From JBHHYU01 sp046757725 (GTDB lineage Bacteria > Desulfobacterota > Binatia > UBA9968): DNA of 24,378 nt. A program made the position numbers and the translations under genes. Below are positions 8,375 through 16,902 of the stretch, piece after piece; the first letter of the stretch is position 1, and each line of letters begins with the position of its first letter. The stretch is taken from the NCBI GenBank assembly GCA_046757725.1, contig JBHHYU010000038.1, forward strand, positions 1-24,378. The letters are read 5' to 3'. A model generated the notes under the pieces. The model was not told where the DNA came from. It ran no database searches and saw only the letters and a list, made by a program, of their open reading frames with translations.

Positions 8375-8857
8375 ATGGAAATAAAATTTAAGTCCATTGG
8401 AAAGGTAAAAACTCGGGTTACAGCGGAAGAGGTTCGCAAAGGGGGCACGGATTTGGAAGGTGAGCTGGAGATTGATCCGGAATTTGAGCCGGCCCTGGAG
8501 GGGATCGAAAGCTTTTCCCATCTGTTTCTCTTGTGCTACTTTCACAAGCTAAGACCCGAGCAGGTCGGACCGCTCAAGGTGAAACCGAAGCATCTCGTAA
8601 GGAGAGGATTCAAGTTGGAGAATCTTCCGGCACTTGGGGTTTTTGCGCTGGATTCTCCTACCCGTCCAAATCCGATTGGGCTGACCCTTGTCCGGCTGAT
8701 CAACCGAGATGGGCGAACGCTCCACGTGAGGGGCCTAGATGTCTTCGATGGCACGCCGATACTCGATATCAAGGGCTACCATTCGGATTATAGAGTTAAC
8801 GATTTTACCCTGCCGGCTTGGCATCTTAACCTGATGAATGAGGCGGGGCACGTTTGA
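8375..8857 (+). CDS. trmO: TrmO/TsaA-family tRNA methyltransferase (UPF0066)
   Basis: This is a 160-residue TsaA-like beta-barrel domain. E. coli TrmO uses S-adenosylmethionine to N6-methylate t6A at tRNA position 37. The family signature is present as GVFALDSPTRPNPIGLT (88-104), followed by LDVFDGTPILDIKGY (121-135). The usual Thr-Arg before Ser-Pro is Leu-Asp here, a non-conservative change next to the cofactor site. The protein lacks the C-terminal extension of the 235-residue E. coli enzyme, as do many bacterial and archaeal homologues. ATG 8375 is preferred to the adjacent GTG 8372 because GAGGGA at 8361-8366 is spaced well. It stands alone, with 277 bases before and 353 after it. The modification target in this organism is inferred. 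Confidence 0.82.
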   Translation: MEIKFKSIGKVKTRVTAEEVRKGGTDLEGELEIDPEFEPALEGIESFSHLFLLCYFHKLRPEQVGPLKVKPKHLVRRGFKLENLPALGVFALDSPTRPNPIGLTLVRLINRDGRTLHVRGLDVFDGTPILDIKGYHSDYRVNDFTLPAWHLNLMNEAGHV

Positions 8858-9210
8858 TCATCAGTCATGAAGAGGTCGGGGGAGGAGATGTTACGCTGTT
8901 CCGATTGAGGCTTCTTCCGCATGGAATCATTCCCACTTTTTATCATCTAGGCAAACTCTTTGTATGCTTTATTGTTGCGGCCTCCAGTTCGAGGAACATC
9001 CTTTCCATCACTCAGTGGTCGTTGACAACCAGCAAAAATCCGCGACTCGGCATGATCCAGCTATTTTAACTTACGGCTTTATGGGCTATGAGAAGGGAAC
9101 GTGCTGAGACTACTCTTGGGCGGAAAAGGAAACCGGAAGGAATCTGTTGGTAACAAGGAGTGGTGATGCTAGCCTTCTTCATAGACGGAGTAGAGAGGAG
9201 TGCTTAACGG
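8858..9210 (+). other. Intergenic stretch with no convincing gene
   Basis: Short open frames here (for example from TTG 8854 to 9069, and 9147 to 9347) have no family resemblance, poor starts and no consistent codon pattern. A TTGACA occurs at 9022-9027 but no matching -10 box lies 16-18 bases downstream. The only supported element is GAGAGGAG near 9193, the likely ribosome site for the gene at 9211. Confidence 0.6.
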
Positions 9211-10338
9211 ATGAAAGCCACGCCGAAACAGGACCCGAAGGATCTGGGCCGCTATCGGGGGAATTATCTCATCGAGATGGACGGGATTACTTTATACCAT
9301 GCTATGGCAGCCGCAGAAGCAGACGAGGGTCGCGCGGCGATTTTTAAGAAAATGGCACTGTCAGAGGAGCGCCATGCCAATCGCTGGGCTAGGCTGCTTC
9401 GAGCGGCTGGTGAGGCGGTGCCCGAGTACCGCCCGACCGCACGGGTCCGCCTTCTGGGCTGGTTGGCTCGGGTGTTCGGCACACAAAAGATTTTACCTAT
9501 TGTCAGTGGTCTGGAGGCAAGGGATCAGAGTCAATTTATGGAGCAGCCGGAAGCTGTCGGAATACCAGCAGACGAGAGGGGTCACATCCGGGCCATAAGG
9601 GCACTCGAAATAGGTGCTACAGGACAGCAATCAATCATGGGCCGCGAGCGTTGGCATTTCAGGGCGGGTGGTGGCAGCCTTCGAGCGGCAGTTTTTGGAG
9701 TCAATGACGGTTTGGTTTCCAACTTCAGCTTAGTGATGGGGTTTGCGGGTGCAGAGGCAAGGCCTGAATATATCTTGCTCGCGGGAATCGCGGGACTTCT
9801 AGCCGGTGCGTTTTCCATGGGTGCAGGGGAGTATATCTCCATGCGGGCGCAGCGGGAATCATTCGAGCAACAGATTGCAATGGAAAAGCAGGAACTGGAA
9901 ATGGCGCCCGAGGAAGAGGAGGAAGAGCTTTCCCTCATCTATCAGGCGAAAGGGGTACCGGAAAAAGAGGCTTCCGCGCTTGCCCATCGTATCATCCAGG
10001 ATCCTAAGACAGCTGTGGATACGTTAGCCCGGGAGGAGTTGGGTTTGGATCCCTCGGAGTTAGGGTCGCCATGGAGAGCCGCCCTCAGCTCTTTTTGGGC
10101 CTTCGTCTCAGGGGCATTCGTGCCGGTGGTACCCTACCTGGTGGCTTCCGGAACCATTGCCATCATCGGTAGTGCGTCCCTAAGCTGCCTTGCTCTTTTT
10201 GGCGTGGGGGCACTGGTGTCGGTCTTTAGTTCCCGTGGACCATGGATAAGTGGCGTGAGAATGCTTGGCATCGGAATACTTGCTTCAGCCGTGACCTTTT
10301 CGGTCGGCTGGCTAGTCGGAATCTCAACAGCTGGATGA
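9211..10338 (+). CDS. mbfA: Ferritin-like/VIT1 fusion iron transporter (MbfA-like)
   Basis: This 375-residue fusion has an N-terminal rubrerythrin/ferritin-like helical domain (about 15-145) and a C-terminal CCC1/VIT1 transporter domain (about 155-372). The first carries acidic helices with EMDG (22-25), Glu36 and EERHA (52-56), suited to a di-iron site. The second has the VIT signatures FGVNDGLVSNFSLVMG (162-177) and SMGAGEYIS (202-210), an acidic cytoplasmic loop with a run of Glu around 231-239, and three C-terminal membrane segments. Proteins with this architecture, such as MbfA of rhizobia and Agrobacterium, export iron across the inner membrane and protect against iron and peroxide stress. 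Regulation by Fur/Irr-type repressors is usual elsewhere, but no such box was recognised here. Confidence 0.87.
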   Translation: MKATPKQDPKDLGRYRGNYLIEMDGITLYHAMAAAEADEGRAAIFKKMALSEERHANRWARLLRAAGEAVPEYRPTARVRLLGWLARVFGTQKILPIVSGLEARDQSQFMEQPEAVGIPADERGHIRAIRALEIGATGQQSIMGRERWHFRAGGGSLRAAVFGVNDGLVSNFSLVMGFAGAEARPEYILLAGIAGLLAGAFSMGAGEYISMRAQRESFEQQIAMEKQELEMAPEEEEEELSLIYQAKGVPEKEASALAHRIIQDPKTAVDTLAREELGLDPSELGSPWRAALSSFWAFVSGAFVPVVPYLVASGTIAIIGSASLSCLALFGVGALVSVFSSRGPWISGVRMLGIGILASAVTFSVGWLVGISTAG

Positions 10339-10500
10339 GTTAAAAACAGGGAAAAAAGTGCGAGGGTGCGCTAATTCATGAGCAGCGCTTCGCGAACTTA
10401 CCTGAATCAAAGATACAAGGCGAAAAAAAACCGGGCTGATCAGGATCGGGAATGCGCTATCGTGAGGCATACCGCTCGAAAGAATACCTAGGATAACTAT

Positions 10501-10529
10501 TTGAAAGACAAAGTGTAGTCTGATATATG
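10501..10529 (+). promoter_or_regulatory. Candidate promoter of the RND efflux operon
   Basis: TTGAAA at 10501-10506 and TATATG at 10524-10529 are separated by 17 bases. The -10 box would overlap the upstream ATG at 10527, which favours ATG 10539 as the true start of the first operon gene and would give a very short or absent leader. Confidence 0.4.
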
Positions 10530-10538
10530 AGGCAAGGT

Positions 10539-10973
10539 ATGAGACACAGTCTTTCCAAGGCATGTGGAGTCGCCTTCCTATCGTTTGTTATTCTTTATTC
10601 CGGGGTCGCCTGGGCGGTTACCAGTTGTTTTGGCCATGCGGATCATGTTAATCATGCCGCCGCTCTAGCGGAAGGGCATTACCATCAGGCGCATTCAGTA
10701 TCGTATCACGTAGATCAATATCCTAAACCCCCGAACCTCCATTGTTTTGACTATCGTTATCGGATCGGCCCTATAGCAGACCTTTCCCCTAAACCAAAAC
10801 TGACATCTTTCACCGATGGGGTTTTATTAAAGGCACCTCTCTCTACAGAAACAGTGGCTTCAAGTGAGATCGAGGATTTTTGGTTAAGAGCCTTTCTTGA
10901 TCGATTGCTTTCCCCTTTTTCCTTAAGTGGTGGTTTATCCCGCCATCTTTTTCTCTCCGTTTTTCAAATCTAG
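10539..10973 (+). CDS. Small His-rich exported protein leading the RND metal-efflux operon
   Basis: This protein has about 144 residues. It begins with a basic tip and a hydrophobic segment (VAFLSFVILYSGVAWA), a typical Sec signal peptide ending in AWA. The start of the mature chain is rich in His (SCFGHADHVNHAAALAEGHY) with one Cys and could bind soft or borderline metals in the periplasm. The C-terminus LSRHLFLSVFQI recalls small proteins I associate with czc/cus-type operons. ATG 10539 is chosen over ATG 10527 because GAGG precedes it and 10527 overlaps a candidate -10 box. A gap of 117 bases separates it from czcC. No named domain was recognised; metal-chaperone function is inference. Confidence 0.65.
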   Translation: MRHSLSKACGVAFLSFVILYSGVAWAVTSCFGHADHVNHAAALAEGHYHQAHSVSYHVDQYPKPPNLHCFDYRYRIGPIADLSPKPKLTSFTDGVLLKAPLSTETVASSEIEDFWLRAFLDRLLSPFSLSGGLSRHLFLSVFQI

Positions 10974-11090
10974 CGCTCCCATAATTCCGTCCCCCGGTTA
11001 TTTCTCCCGGGCATCTCTCTAGGCGTCATAGTTTGAGCGTCCGGCGGCGTTTTTGCGCCTGGCTCTTCCAGATCGAGTAGGGGCCAATTT

Positions 11091-12350
11091 ATGATTATCT
11101 CACGAGTCAAAACGATTATTTCTATTCTACAAATCTGTTTTCTGCCGGTTTTATCTTCAACCTCCGTAGCGGATGGTATCAAGCTGGATCTAGAGAAGGC
11201 TATCAAGTTGGCTTCGGAACAAAACCTGGAACTCAAAGCAAAGAGAGAAGAGCTGGGTATAGCTCAAGGCAGGTTGATCCGGTCCAATCTCTTTCTCCAG
11301 CACAATCCGGAGCTGGAAGGAGACATTGCGAACCGGCGTCTTCTGAACCCTGAACCGGGTTTCAACAAAAATCTACCGGTGGGTGGTGTATCTCTTTCCC
11401 AGGAATTTGAGCTTGGGGGGCAGCCGGGACATAGACTCGCAGCAGCCCGGAGAAATATGGAAAAGGTAAAGTTTGAGATCAGCAACCTCGAACGTAAGGT
11501 GCGTTTTCGTGTAACAGAGGTTTTTTTGGGGCTTTTGAGCATCCAGAAAAAAATCCAGCAGGCAAAGCAGATTGTCGATCTGAGAACCCGTCTTTTTGAA
11601 GCCTCCAGAACCCGTCTGAGCCTCGGTGATATTCCCGAGGGGCAGCTCATCATTGCCGAATTCGAACTTAAGAGGGCGAGAAGCGATCTCATAACACTCC
11701 AAAGGGAATATGAGGCCATGCTTTTGCGCCTCAAAGCCAACCTTGTCTTGGAGAGGAATGTAAAGATCGACCTCACAGGAAAATTGGCGCGTACTCCCTT
11801 CCCTGTCTCTTTGGGTAAGCTTCTCGATACCGCCCTGGCAAAAAGGCCGGACTTGGCTGCTTTGGACGAGGCAAAAAAAATTGCTGAAGCAGAAAAGCAA
11901 CTAACCGAGGCGGAACGGATACCGAATGTCCGTTTTGGTGTCTTTTATGAAAAAGACGAGAAGGACAACATAGTCGGTGGCAGGCTCTCGATCCCGATTC
12001 CAGTTTTTGACCGTCGTCGGGCAGAGCTACGCCAGGCTCTGGCCCGTAAGAGCATCGCGAACATAAACTACCTTAACCTACGTCAAATGATCGAGAAGGA
12101 GGTCGAGACCACCTTTAAACAGTTCAAGTTAAACGAAAACGACCTCTCTCTTTACCCGGAAGGTACCATGAAAAGATTCGACGAAAATCTAGAGCTCAAT
12201 CAAAAGGCCTACCAGGAAGGTCAAATAGCTCTCTCCGAAGCGATCCTGTTCCAGAATCAGGTTATCGAAGCCCGTCTCAAATTCATCGATGCGCTTACCA
12301 ACTACAACCTCTCCCTGGCAGAGTTAAAATTCCGGGCAGGGATCGAATAG
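11091..12350 (+). CDS. czcC: Outer-membrane efflux channel of the RND metal pump (CzcC/CusC-like)
   Basis: This 419-residue TolC-family protein is the outer-membrane duct of the tripartite efflux system. It has a signal peptide (about 1-27, ending TSVADG) and two long alpha-helical/coiled-coil repeats of the OEP domain. One repeat includes LDLEKAIKLASEQNLELKAK near the N-terminus. The other ends with TNYNLSLAELKFRAGIE. The motif GGVSLSQEFELGGQ is typical of CzcC-like members. ATG 11091 follows AGGGG by eight bases. The adaptor gene starts nine bases after its stop, which shows an operon. Metal specificity cannot be told from this subunit. Confidence 0.9.
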   Translation: MIISRVKTIISILQICFLPVLSSTSVADGIKLDLEKAIKLASEQNLELKAKREELGIAQGRLIRSNLFLQHNPELEGDIANRRLLNPEPGFNKNLPVGGVSLSQEFELGGQPGHRLAAARRNMEKVKFEISNLERKVRFRVTEVFLGLLSIQKKIQQAKQIVDLRTRLFEASRTRLSLGDIPEGQLIIAEFELKRARSDLITLQREYEAMLLRLKANLVLERNVKIDLTGKLARTPFPVSLGKLLDTALAKRPDLAALDEAKKIAEAEKQLTEAERIPNVRFGVFYEKDEKDNIVGGRLSIPIPVFDRRRAELRQALARKSIANINYLNLRQMIEKEVETTFKQFKLNENDLSLYPEGTMKRFDENLELNQKAYQEGQIALSEAILFQNQVIEARLKFIDALTNYNLSLAELKFRAGIE

Positions 12351-12359
12351 GGAGGATTT

Positions 12360-13688
12360 ATGCGCGGTAGAAAAATTATTTTGACTCTTGCATCAATTTT
12401 CCTCTTTTTCTTTGCCTTCTGGTTGGGGAGAGTGACGGATCCAGGGCATAGAGAGGCCGATAAGATCCACCGCGATGTGCCTTCATCCTCTGTGGCTCTA
12501 ACTACCATATCTGTTCCAGGTGAACATTCCGAAGGTGAAGCACATAAGCATAGTACGGAAGGTGAGAAAAGTGAACACTCGGAAGGTGAAGCGCATGGCC
12601 ATAGTCAGGAAAATGAGAAAGCAGTGTTGAAACTGAGCCCGGAAGAACAAAGCAACATCGGTTTAAAAACGGTCGTGGCCGATCTCCGCGTGATCGAGAA
12701 TGTTGTCCATGTCGCAGGAGTAGTTAAGGCGGATCCGGACAAAGAGGCTCAGATCAGCAGCCGGGTGGCCGGAATAAGTGCCGCTGTCTTTGTGCGGGTC
12801 GGCGATAGGGTTCGAAAGGGTCAAAAGCTGGCTGAGATTGAAAGTGTTGAGATCCAGAAACTTCAAGTTGATTTGATCCAGGCTGAAAACAGGATGCTTC
12901 TGACTATGGCGGAGCTTGAGCGTGTCAAGAGGCTGGTAGCAAGTAAGATTGCGGCACGAAAAGAACTCATCGCCGCACAGAACCGCCATCAGGCCACACT
13001 CAACGAGATCGAGGGGCTTGTGCAACGACTAAAACTCCTTGGACTTCCGGAAGAGGCCGTACGACAAGTGCGTAAGGAAAAAAACGTCTCCACGTTTGCT
13101 CTTCGTTCTCCTATCAGCGGCGTTGTGGCTGAACGTCATATTGTTCTAGGAGAGACAGTCGAGCCCGATAAGGTAATCTTCAAGATACTTGATGCCTCGG
13201 TGGTTTTGGTTGAAGGCGATGCCTTTGAGGAAACACTGCCGCAGCTCAGGATAGGGCAGAGGGTTCGGATCCGCCTTCCTTCCTATCCGAGGAAGTTGTT
13301 TACCGGCAGAGTAACTCGTTTTAGTCCCGCCCTTGATCCTCAAAAGCGGACCCTCCATCTCTGGGCCGTGGTTTCGAATCGGGAAGGGAAGCTTAAGCCC
13401 AATCTGTTTGCAGATCTGGACGTTATCACGGGAGGAGGGGGAAAGGTCCTTGCTATTTCTCTGGAGGCGATTATCAGCACCGAAGGGGAGAGTTTTGTTT
13501 TTGTCGACAAGAAAGGTGCGTTTCGCCGCGCCAATCTGGTTCTCGGTGCGAGAGATGACCGCTACGTGGAAGTAAAAAACGGGCTCTTACCCGGTGATTC
13601 TGTTGTGACGGATGGAAAACAACAAGTCTACACGAAGTCACTAATGGCCCGGCAAGGGGGGGCGGCTCTGGGTGGCCATGCTCACTGA
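12360..13688 (+). CDS. czcB: Periplasmic adaptor of the RND metal pump (CzcB/CusB-like)
   Basis: This 442-residue membrane-fusion protein joins the RND pump to the outer-membrane channel. It has an N-terminal membrane anchor (about 6-23), then a His-rich linker of two 17-residue tandem copies (55-88), then lipoyl/barrel-sandwich halves (VAGISAAVFVRVGDRVRKGQ and FALRSPISGVVAERHIVLGE), a helical hairpin between them, a beta-barrel and a C-terminal domain. The chain ends in GGHAH, a second possible metal site. His-rich tails are common in adaptors for Zn, Co, Ni or Cu. A GGGAGG site precedes ATG 12360. It is co-transcribed with czcC and czcA. Confidence 0.92.
   Translation: MRGRKIILTLASIFLFFFAFWLGRVTDPGHREADKIHRDVPSSSVALTTISVPGEHSEGEAHKHSTEGEKSEHSEGEAHGHSQENEKAVLKLSPEEQSNIGLKTVVADLRVIENVVHVAGVVKADPDKEAQISSRVAGISAAVFVRVGDRVRKGQKLAEIESVEIQKLQVDLIQAENRMLLTMAELERVKRLVASKIAARKELIAAQNRHQATLNEIEGLVQRLKLLGLPEEAVRQVRKEKNVSTFALRSPISGVVAERHIVLGETVEPDKVIFKILDASVVLVEGDAFEETLPQLRIGQRVRIRLPSYPRKLFTGRVTRFSPALDPQKRTLHLWAVVSNREGKLKPNLFADLDVITGGGGKVLAISLEAIISTEGESFVFVDKKGAFRRANLVLGARDDRYVEVKNGLLPGDSVVTDGKQQVYTKSLMARQGGAALGGHAH
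12522..12623 (+). repeat. Two-copy 51-base tandem repeat encoding a His-rich linker
   Basis: Copies at 12522-12572 and 12573-12623 encode EHSEGEAHKHSTEGEKS and EHSEGEAHGHSQENEKA. They differ at about a dozen bases, several of them silent, so this is an older duplication kept under selection for His spacing. Confidence 0.9.
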
Positions 13689-13747
13689 AAGAACAGCGGT
13701 AAGGACTCGAGCTCAGCATTTAGTACAGCGGATAAGAGGAAAGATTT

Positions 13748-16700
13748 ATGTTTGATTGGATTACCCGATGGTCTTTACAAAACCGGCTGCTCACGGTGGT
13801 AGCGTTTGTCATTGCTCTCGTGGTTGGCGTATCTGCGATCTGGCAGGTAACGATGGATGTGCTCCCGGAATTTGCCCCACCCCAGGTGATTATCCAGACT
13901 GAAGCACCCGGCCTGTCACCAGAGGATGTGGAAACGCTGATTACCTTCCGTATGGAAGCAGCGCTCAACGGTACACCAGGGGTAGATGTGGTTCGCTCGA
14001 AGTCCTCCGCGGGGCTGTCCACGGTCATCGTGGTCTTCAAGTGGGGGACGGATATCTATACAGCCAGGCAATTAGTCAACGAGCGTCTTCAGGAGGTTCG
14101 AGAGGAATTCCCGCCTGGGACCGAGGCACCTGTCATGCTTCCCATCACCTCGGCGGTGAGCTGGCTGATTAAGTTTACGCTTCAGAGCGACAGGGTTCCG
14201 CTGTTGGATCTCAGGACCCTTTGCGATTGGGATATTCGCAACCGGATCCTGGCAATTCCGGGAGTCGCCTCCACCGTGTGCATGGGACCGGGGCCCAAGC
14301 AGTATCAGGTCCTGCTCTCTTCGCCAAAGCTCCTCCAGTACAGTATTACCGTGAAGGATGTAGTGGAGGCGCTTCGGGAAACGAACCGTAATGTGCCGGG
14401 CGGTTTTCATGTGGTCGGCGGACAGGAGTATGTGGTCACTGGGGTGGGAAGGATTGCCTCTCTTGCGGACCTCAAGAAAACAGTGGTTGCCGAACGGGAC
14501 GGAGTACCGATCTCCTTGCAACGGGTGGCGAAGGTCCGGTTTGGGCCGGAGTTTCCGCGTGGAGATTCGGCGTACATGGGGAAGCCGGCAATCATCGGTA
14601 CCGTCTCAAAACTATTCGGCGCGGACACACTCACAGTCACCCGGAAGGTGGAGGAAGCCTTGGCCGATATCCGACGGACACTGCCGGCGGGTGTCCGGTT
14701 ACAGACCCAGGTATTCCGTCAGGCCAACTTTATCGAGTCTTCTGTCAAGAATCTTCGCCGGGCCCTCATCGAGGGGGCGGTCGTAGTAACGATCGTGGTG
14801 GTGTTTTTCCTGTTCAACGTTCGCGCTTCGATTATCACCCTGACGGCTATGCCTCTCAGCCTTCTCCTGGGGATCCTAATCATGAAGGTCTTTGGGGTGG
14901 GCATCAACTCCATGACTTTGGGGGGTCTTGCGATCGCCATAGGGGCGGTGGTGGATGACGCGATTATTTACGTTGAAAACATCTTCCGCCGCCTGCGAGA
15001 GAACCGCCAGAGAGAAAAACCGCTCCCCTCCCTACAAGTTGTATTTCAGGCCTCCAGGGAGATCAGGAATTCGGTTGTCTATGCCACCTGGATCATCCTC
15101 GTGGTTTTCGGCCCGATCTTTATTCTTGGTGGTGTGGAAGGACGCATTTTTACTCCTCTGGGCCTGGCCTTTACTGCTTCCCTTTTTGCATCACTCGTTG
15201 TGGCCGTGACTCTGACTCCGGTTCTCTGCTCCCTCCTCTTGATTAAAGGGAAGGCCATAGGGGACCTGAGGGTGGAGCGCGAAAGCGTTACCATCCGCTT
15301 CCTCAAGGCCGGGTATGGGTACCTCTTGGGCATTAGCTTGCGTCATCCCGGCTGGGTTATCGGCTTCACAACGATACTCCTTGCTATTACCCTGACCATG
15401 TTCCCTTATCTGGGGCGCTCGTTTCTGCCTGTGTTTCACGAGGGAAACTTTATCCTGGCGGTAACCAGTCTCCCGGGTACCTCGCTTCAGGAATCCATGC
15501 GTTTGGGCTACCGCATTACCCGGATGCTGAGGAAGCACCCGGAAGTCGTTTCTGTTTCGCAGCGTGTCGGCCGGGCGGAGTTGGATGAAGACGCTATGCC
15601 GCCTAACTTCATTGAGTTTGATATCCTTCTCGACTACGGGAAAAGAGATCCGGAGGAATTGATCTACGCCATTCGTGAGGATCTGGAGAAAATCCCGGGT
15701 GTGGCAACGAACCTGGGGCAGTTTATTGCTCACCGCCTCGATGAGGTGCTCTCCGGTATCCGGGCGCAGATTGCAATCAAGATCTATGGTCCGGATCTCG
15801 ATCGGCTGCTGGAAAAAGGGCAGGAGGTGAAGCAAATCATGGGAGGTATCCGGGGTGTGACGGACCTGCAACTGGAGCAGCAGATCCGTGTACCGGAGGT
15901 GCGGATCAAAGTCGCCCGGGACCAGGCCGCTCGTCTTGGCCTCAATGCCGGAGATGTATTGGAGACGGCACAGATCGCCTTTAACGGCGAAACGATCTCT
16001 CAGGTCATCGAGGGCCAAAAAAGCTTTGATCTTTTCCTCTGGTTCGATGCGGACTCCCGACGGGATACGCAAGCCATGCGAGGGGTGCTCGTGGATGGGC
16101 ATGATGGATTGAAAGTCCCGCTCAGTCAGGTAGCCGAGGTGGCGCTTGAGAACCGGCCTTATTTTATTAACCGGGAGCGGGTCCAGCGAAGAATCGTCGT
16201 TCAGGCCAATGTGGCTGGTCGGGATCTCGGGAGCGTCATCGCCGAGGCACAGGAGAAAATAGCGCAACAGACCAACCTGCCGCCAGGTTACTTTGTCGAG
16301 TATGGCGGGCAATTTGAAAGCCAGCAGGAGGCTACAAGGATTATCCTGTCGTATGGGATGGTGGCCATCGCGGCTATTTTTGTGCTTCTTTATAAGGCCT
16401 TCAATTCCTTCCGATCGTCTTTACTGGTCATGGCGAATCTACCCTTGGCCCTTATCGGCGGTGTTGCGGCTATCTTTCTAACCGGGAAGATCATGAGTGT
16501 CCCCTCAATGATCGGTTTTATCGGGGTCTTCGGCATCGCCGCAAGGAACGGTATCATTCTGGTCAGCCGCTATCGCCAGCTTCGGGCCGAGGGAAAATCA
16601 AGGGAAGAAGTGGTTGTTGAAGGTTCTTTAGAAAGGCTCACGCCGGTTCTCATGACCGCCGCGGCGGCGGCCCTCGGCCTTTTACCGCTTCTTTTCGGTG

Positions 16701-16888
16701 ACATTGCCGGGAAGGAACTGGAACGACCTATGGCCTACGTGATGCTAGGAGGTCTTTCCACCTCTACCTTCCTTAATATGATTGTTATTCCAGTGTTGTT
16801 TTTAAAATACGGGTGGGAGAAGGAAGAGGTTTTCATCCGGCAGCTTGCCATTGAGCGTGGGGAGATCCTCGGCGCGAGTGAAGAATAA
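13748..16888 (+). CDS. czcA: RND heavy-metal efflux pump, inner-membrane subunit (CzcA/CusA family)
   Basis: This 1046-residue HME-RND proton antiporter has the usual length and two-fold repeat: 12 membrane segments, with large periplasmic loops after segments 1 and 7. The start MFDWITRWSLQNRLLTVVAF and DVLPEFAPPQVIIQTEAPGL are typical. The segment-4 proton-relay region reads GGLAIAIGAVVDDAIIYVEN (392-411) with Asp403 and Asp404. The C-terminal half has FIGVFGIAARNGIILVSRYR. The VDD variant differs from CusA and classical CzcA segment-4 sequences, and groups with a broad set of less-studied HME pumps; the exported metal is uncertain. It follows czcB by 59 bases and is followed 14 bases later by a PII-NG gene. 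Confidence 0.93.
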   Translation: MFDWITRWSLQNRLLTVVAFVIALVVGVSAIWQVTMDVLPEFAPPQVIIQTEAPGLSPEDVETLITFRMEAALNGTPGVDVVRSKSSAGLSTVIVVFKWGTDIYTARQLVNERLQEVREEFPPGTEAPVMLPITSAVSWLIKFTLQSDRVPLLDLRTLCDWDIRNRILAIPGVASTVCMGPGPKQYQVLLSSPKLLQYSITVKDVVEALRETNRNVPGGFHVVGGQEYVVTGVGRIASLADLKKTVVAERDGVPISLQRVAKVRFGPEFPRGDSAYMGKPAIIGTVSKLFGADTLTVTRKVEEALADIRRTLPAGVRLQTQVFRQANFIESSVKNLRRALIEGAVVVTIVVVFFLFNVRASIITLTAMPLSLLLGILIMKVFGVGINSMTLGGLAIAIGAVVDDAIIYVENIFRRLRENRQREKPLPSLQVVFQASREIRNSVVYATWIILVVFGPIFILGGVEGRIFTPLGLAFTASLFASLVVAVTLTPVLCSLLLIKGKAIGDLRVERESVTIRFLKAGYGYLLGISLRHPGWVIGFTTILLAITLTMFPYLGRSFLPVFHEGNFILAVTSLPGTSLQESMRLGYRITRMLRKHPEVVSVSQRVGRAELDEDAMPPNFIEFDILLDYGKRDPEELIYAIREDLEKIPGVATNLGQFIAHRLDEVLSGIRAQIAIKIYGPDLDRLLEKGQEVKQIMGGIRGVTDLQLEQQIRVPEVRIKVARDQAARLGLNAGDVLETAQIAFNGETISQVIEGQKSFDLFLWFDADSRRDTQAMRGVLVDGHDGLKVPLSQVAEVALENRPYFINRERVQRRIVVQANVAGRDLGSVIAEAQEKIAQQTNLPPGYFVEYGGQFESQQEATRIILSYGMVAIAAIFVLLYKAFNSFRSSLLVMANLPLALIGGVAAIFLTGKIMSVPSMIGFIGVFGIAARNGIILVSRYRQLRAEGKSREEVVVEGSLERLTPVLMTAAAAALGLLPLLFGDIAGKELERPMAYVMLGGLSTSTFLNMIVIPVLFLKYGWEKEEVFIRQLAIERGEILGASEE

Positions 16889-16902
16889 TAAAGGAGGCAG
16901 CT

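Noticed and set aside
8854..9069. Plus-strand frame starting on the TrmO stop
   Set aside because: TTG start, no ribosome site distinct from the upstream gene, no family resemblance and a low-quality predicted sequence.
11264..11900. Two overlapping minus-strand frames (170 and 175 codons) within czcC
   Set aside because: Both are antisense shadows of a well-supported TolC-family gene.
15191..16312. Long minus-strand open frame (373 codons) inside czcA
   Set aside because: It is antisense to a strongly conserved RND pump gene and arises from codon bias; no domain was recognised.
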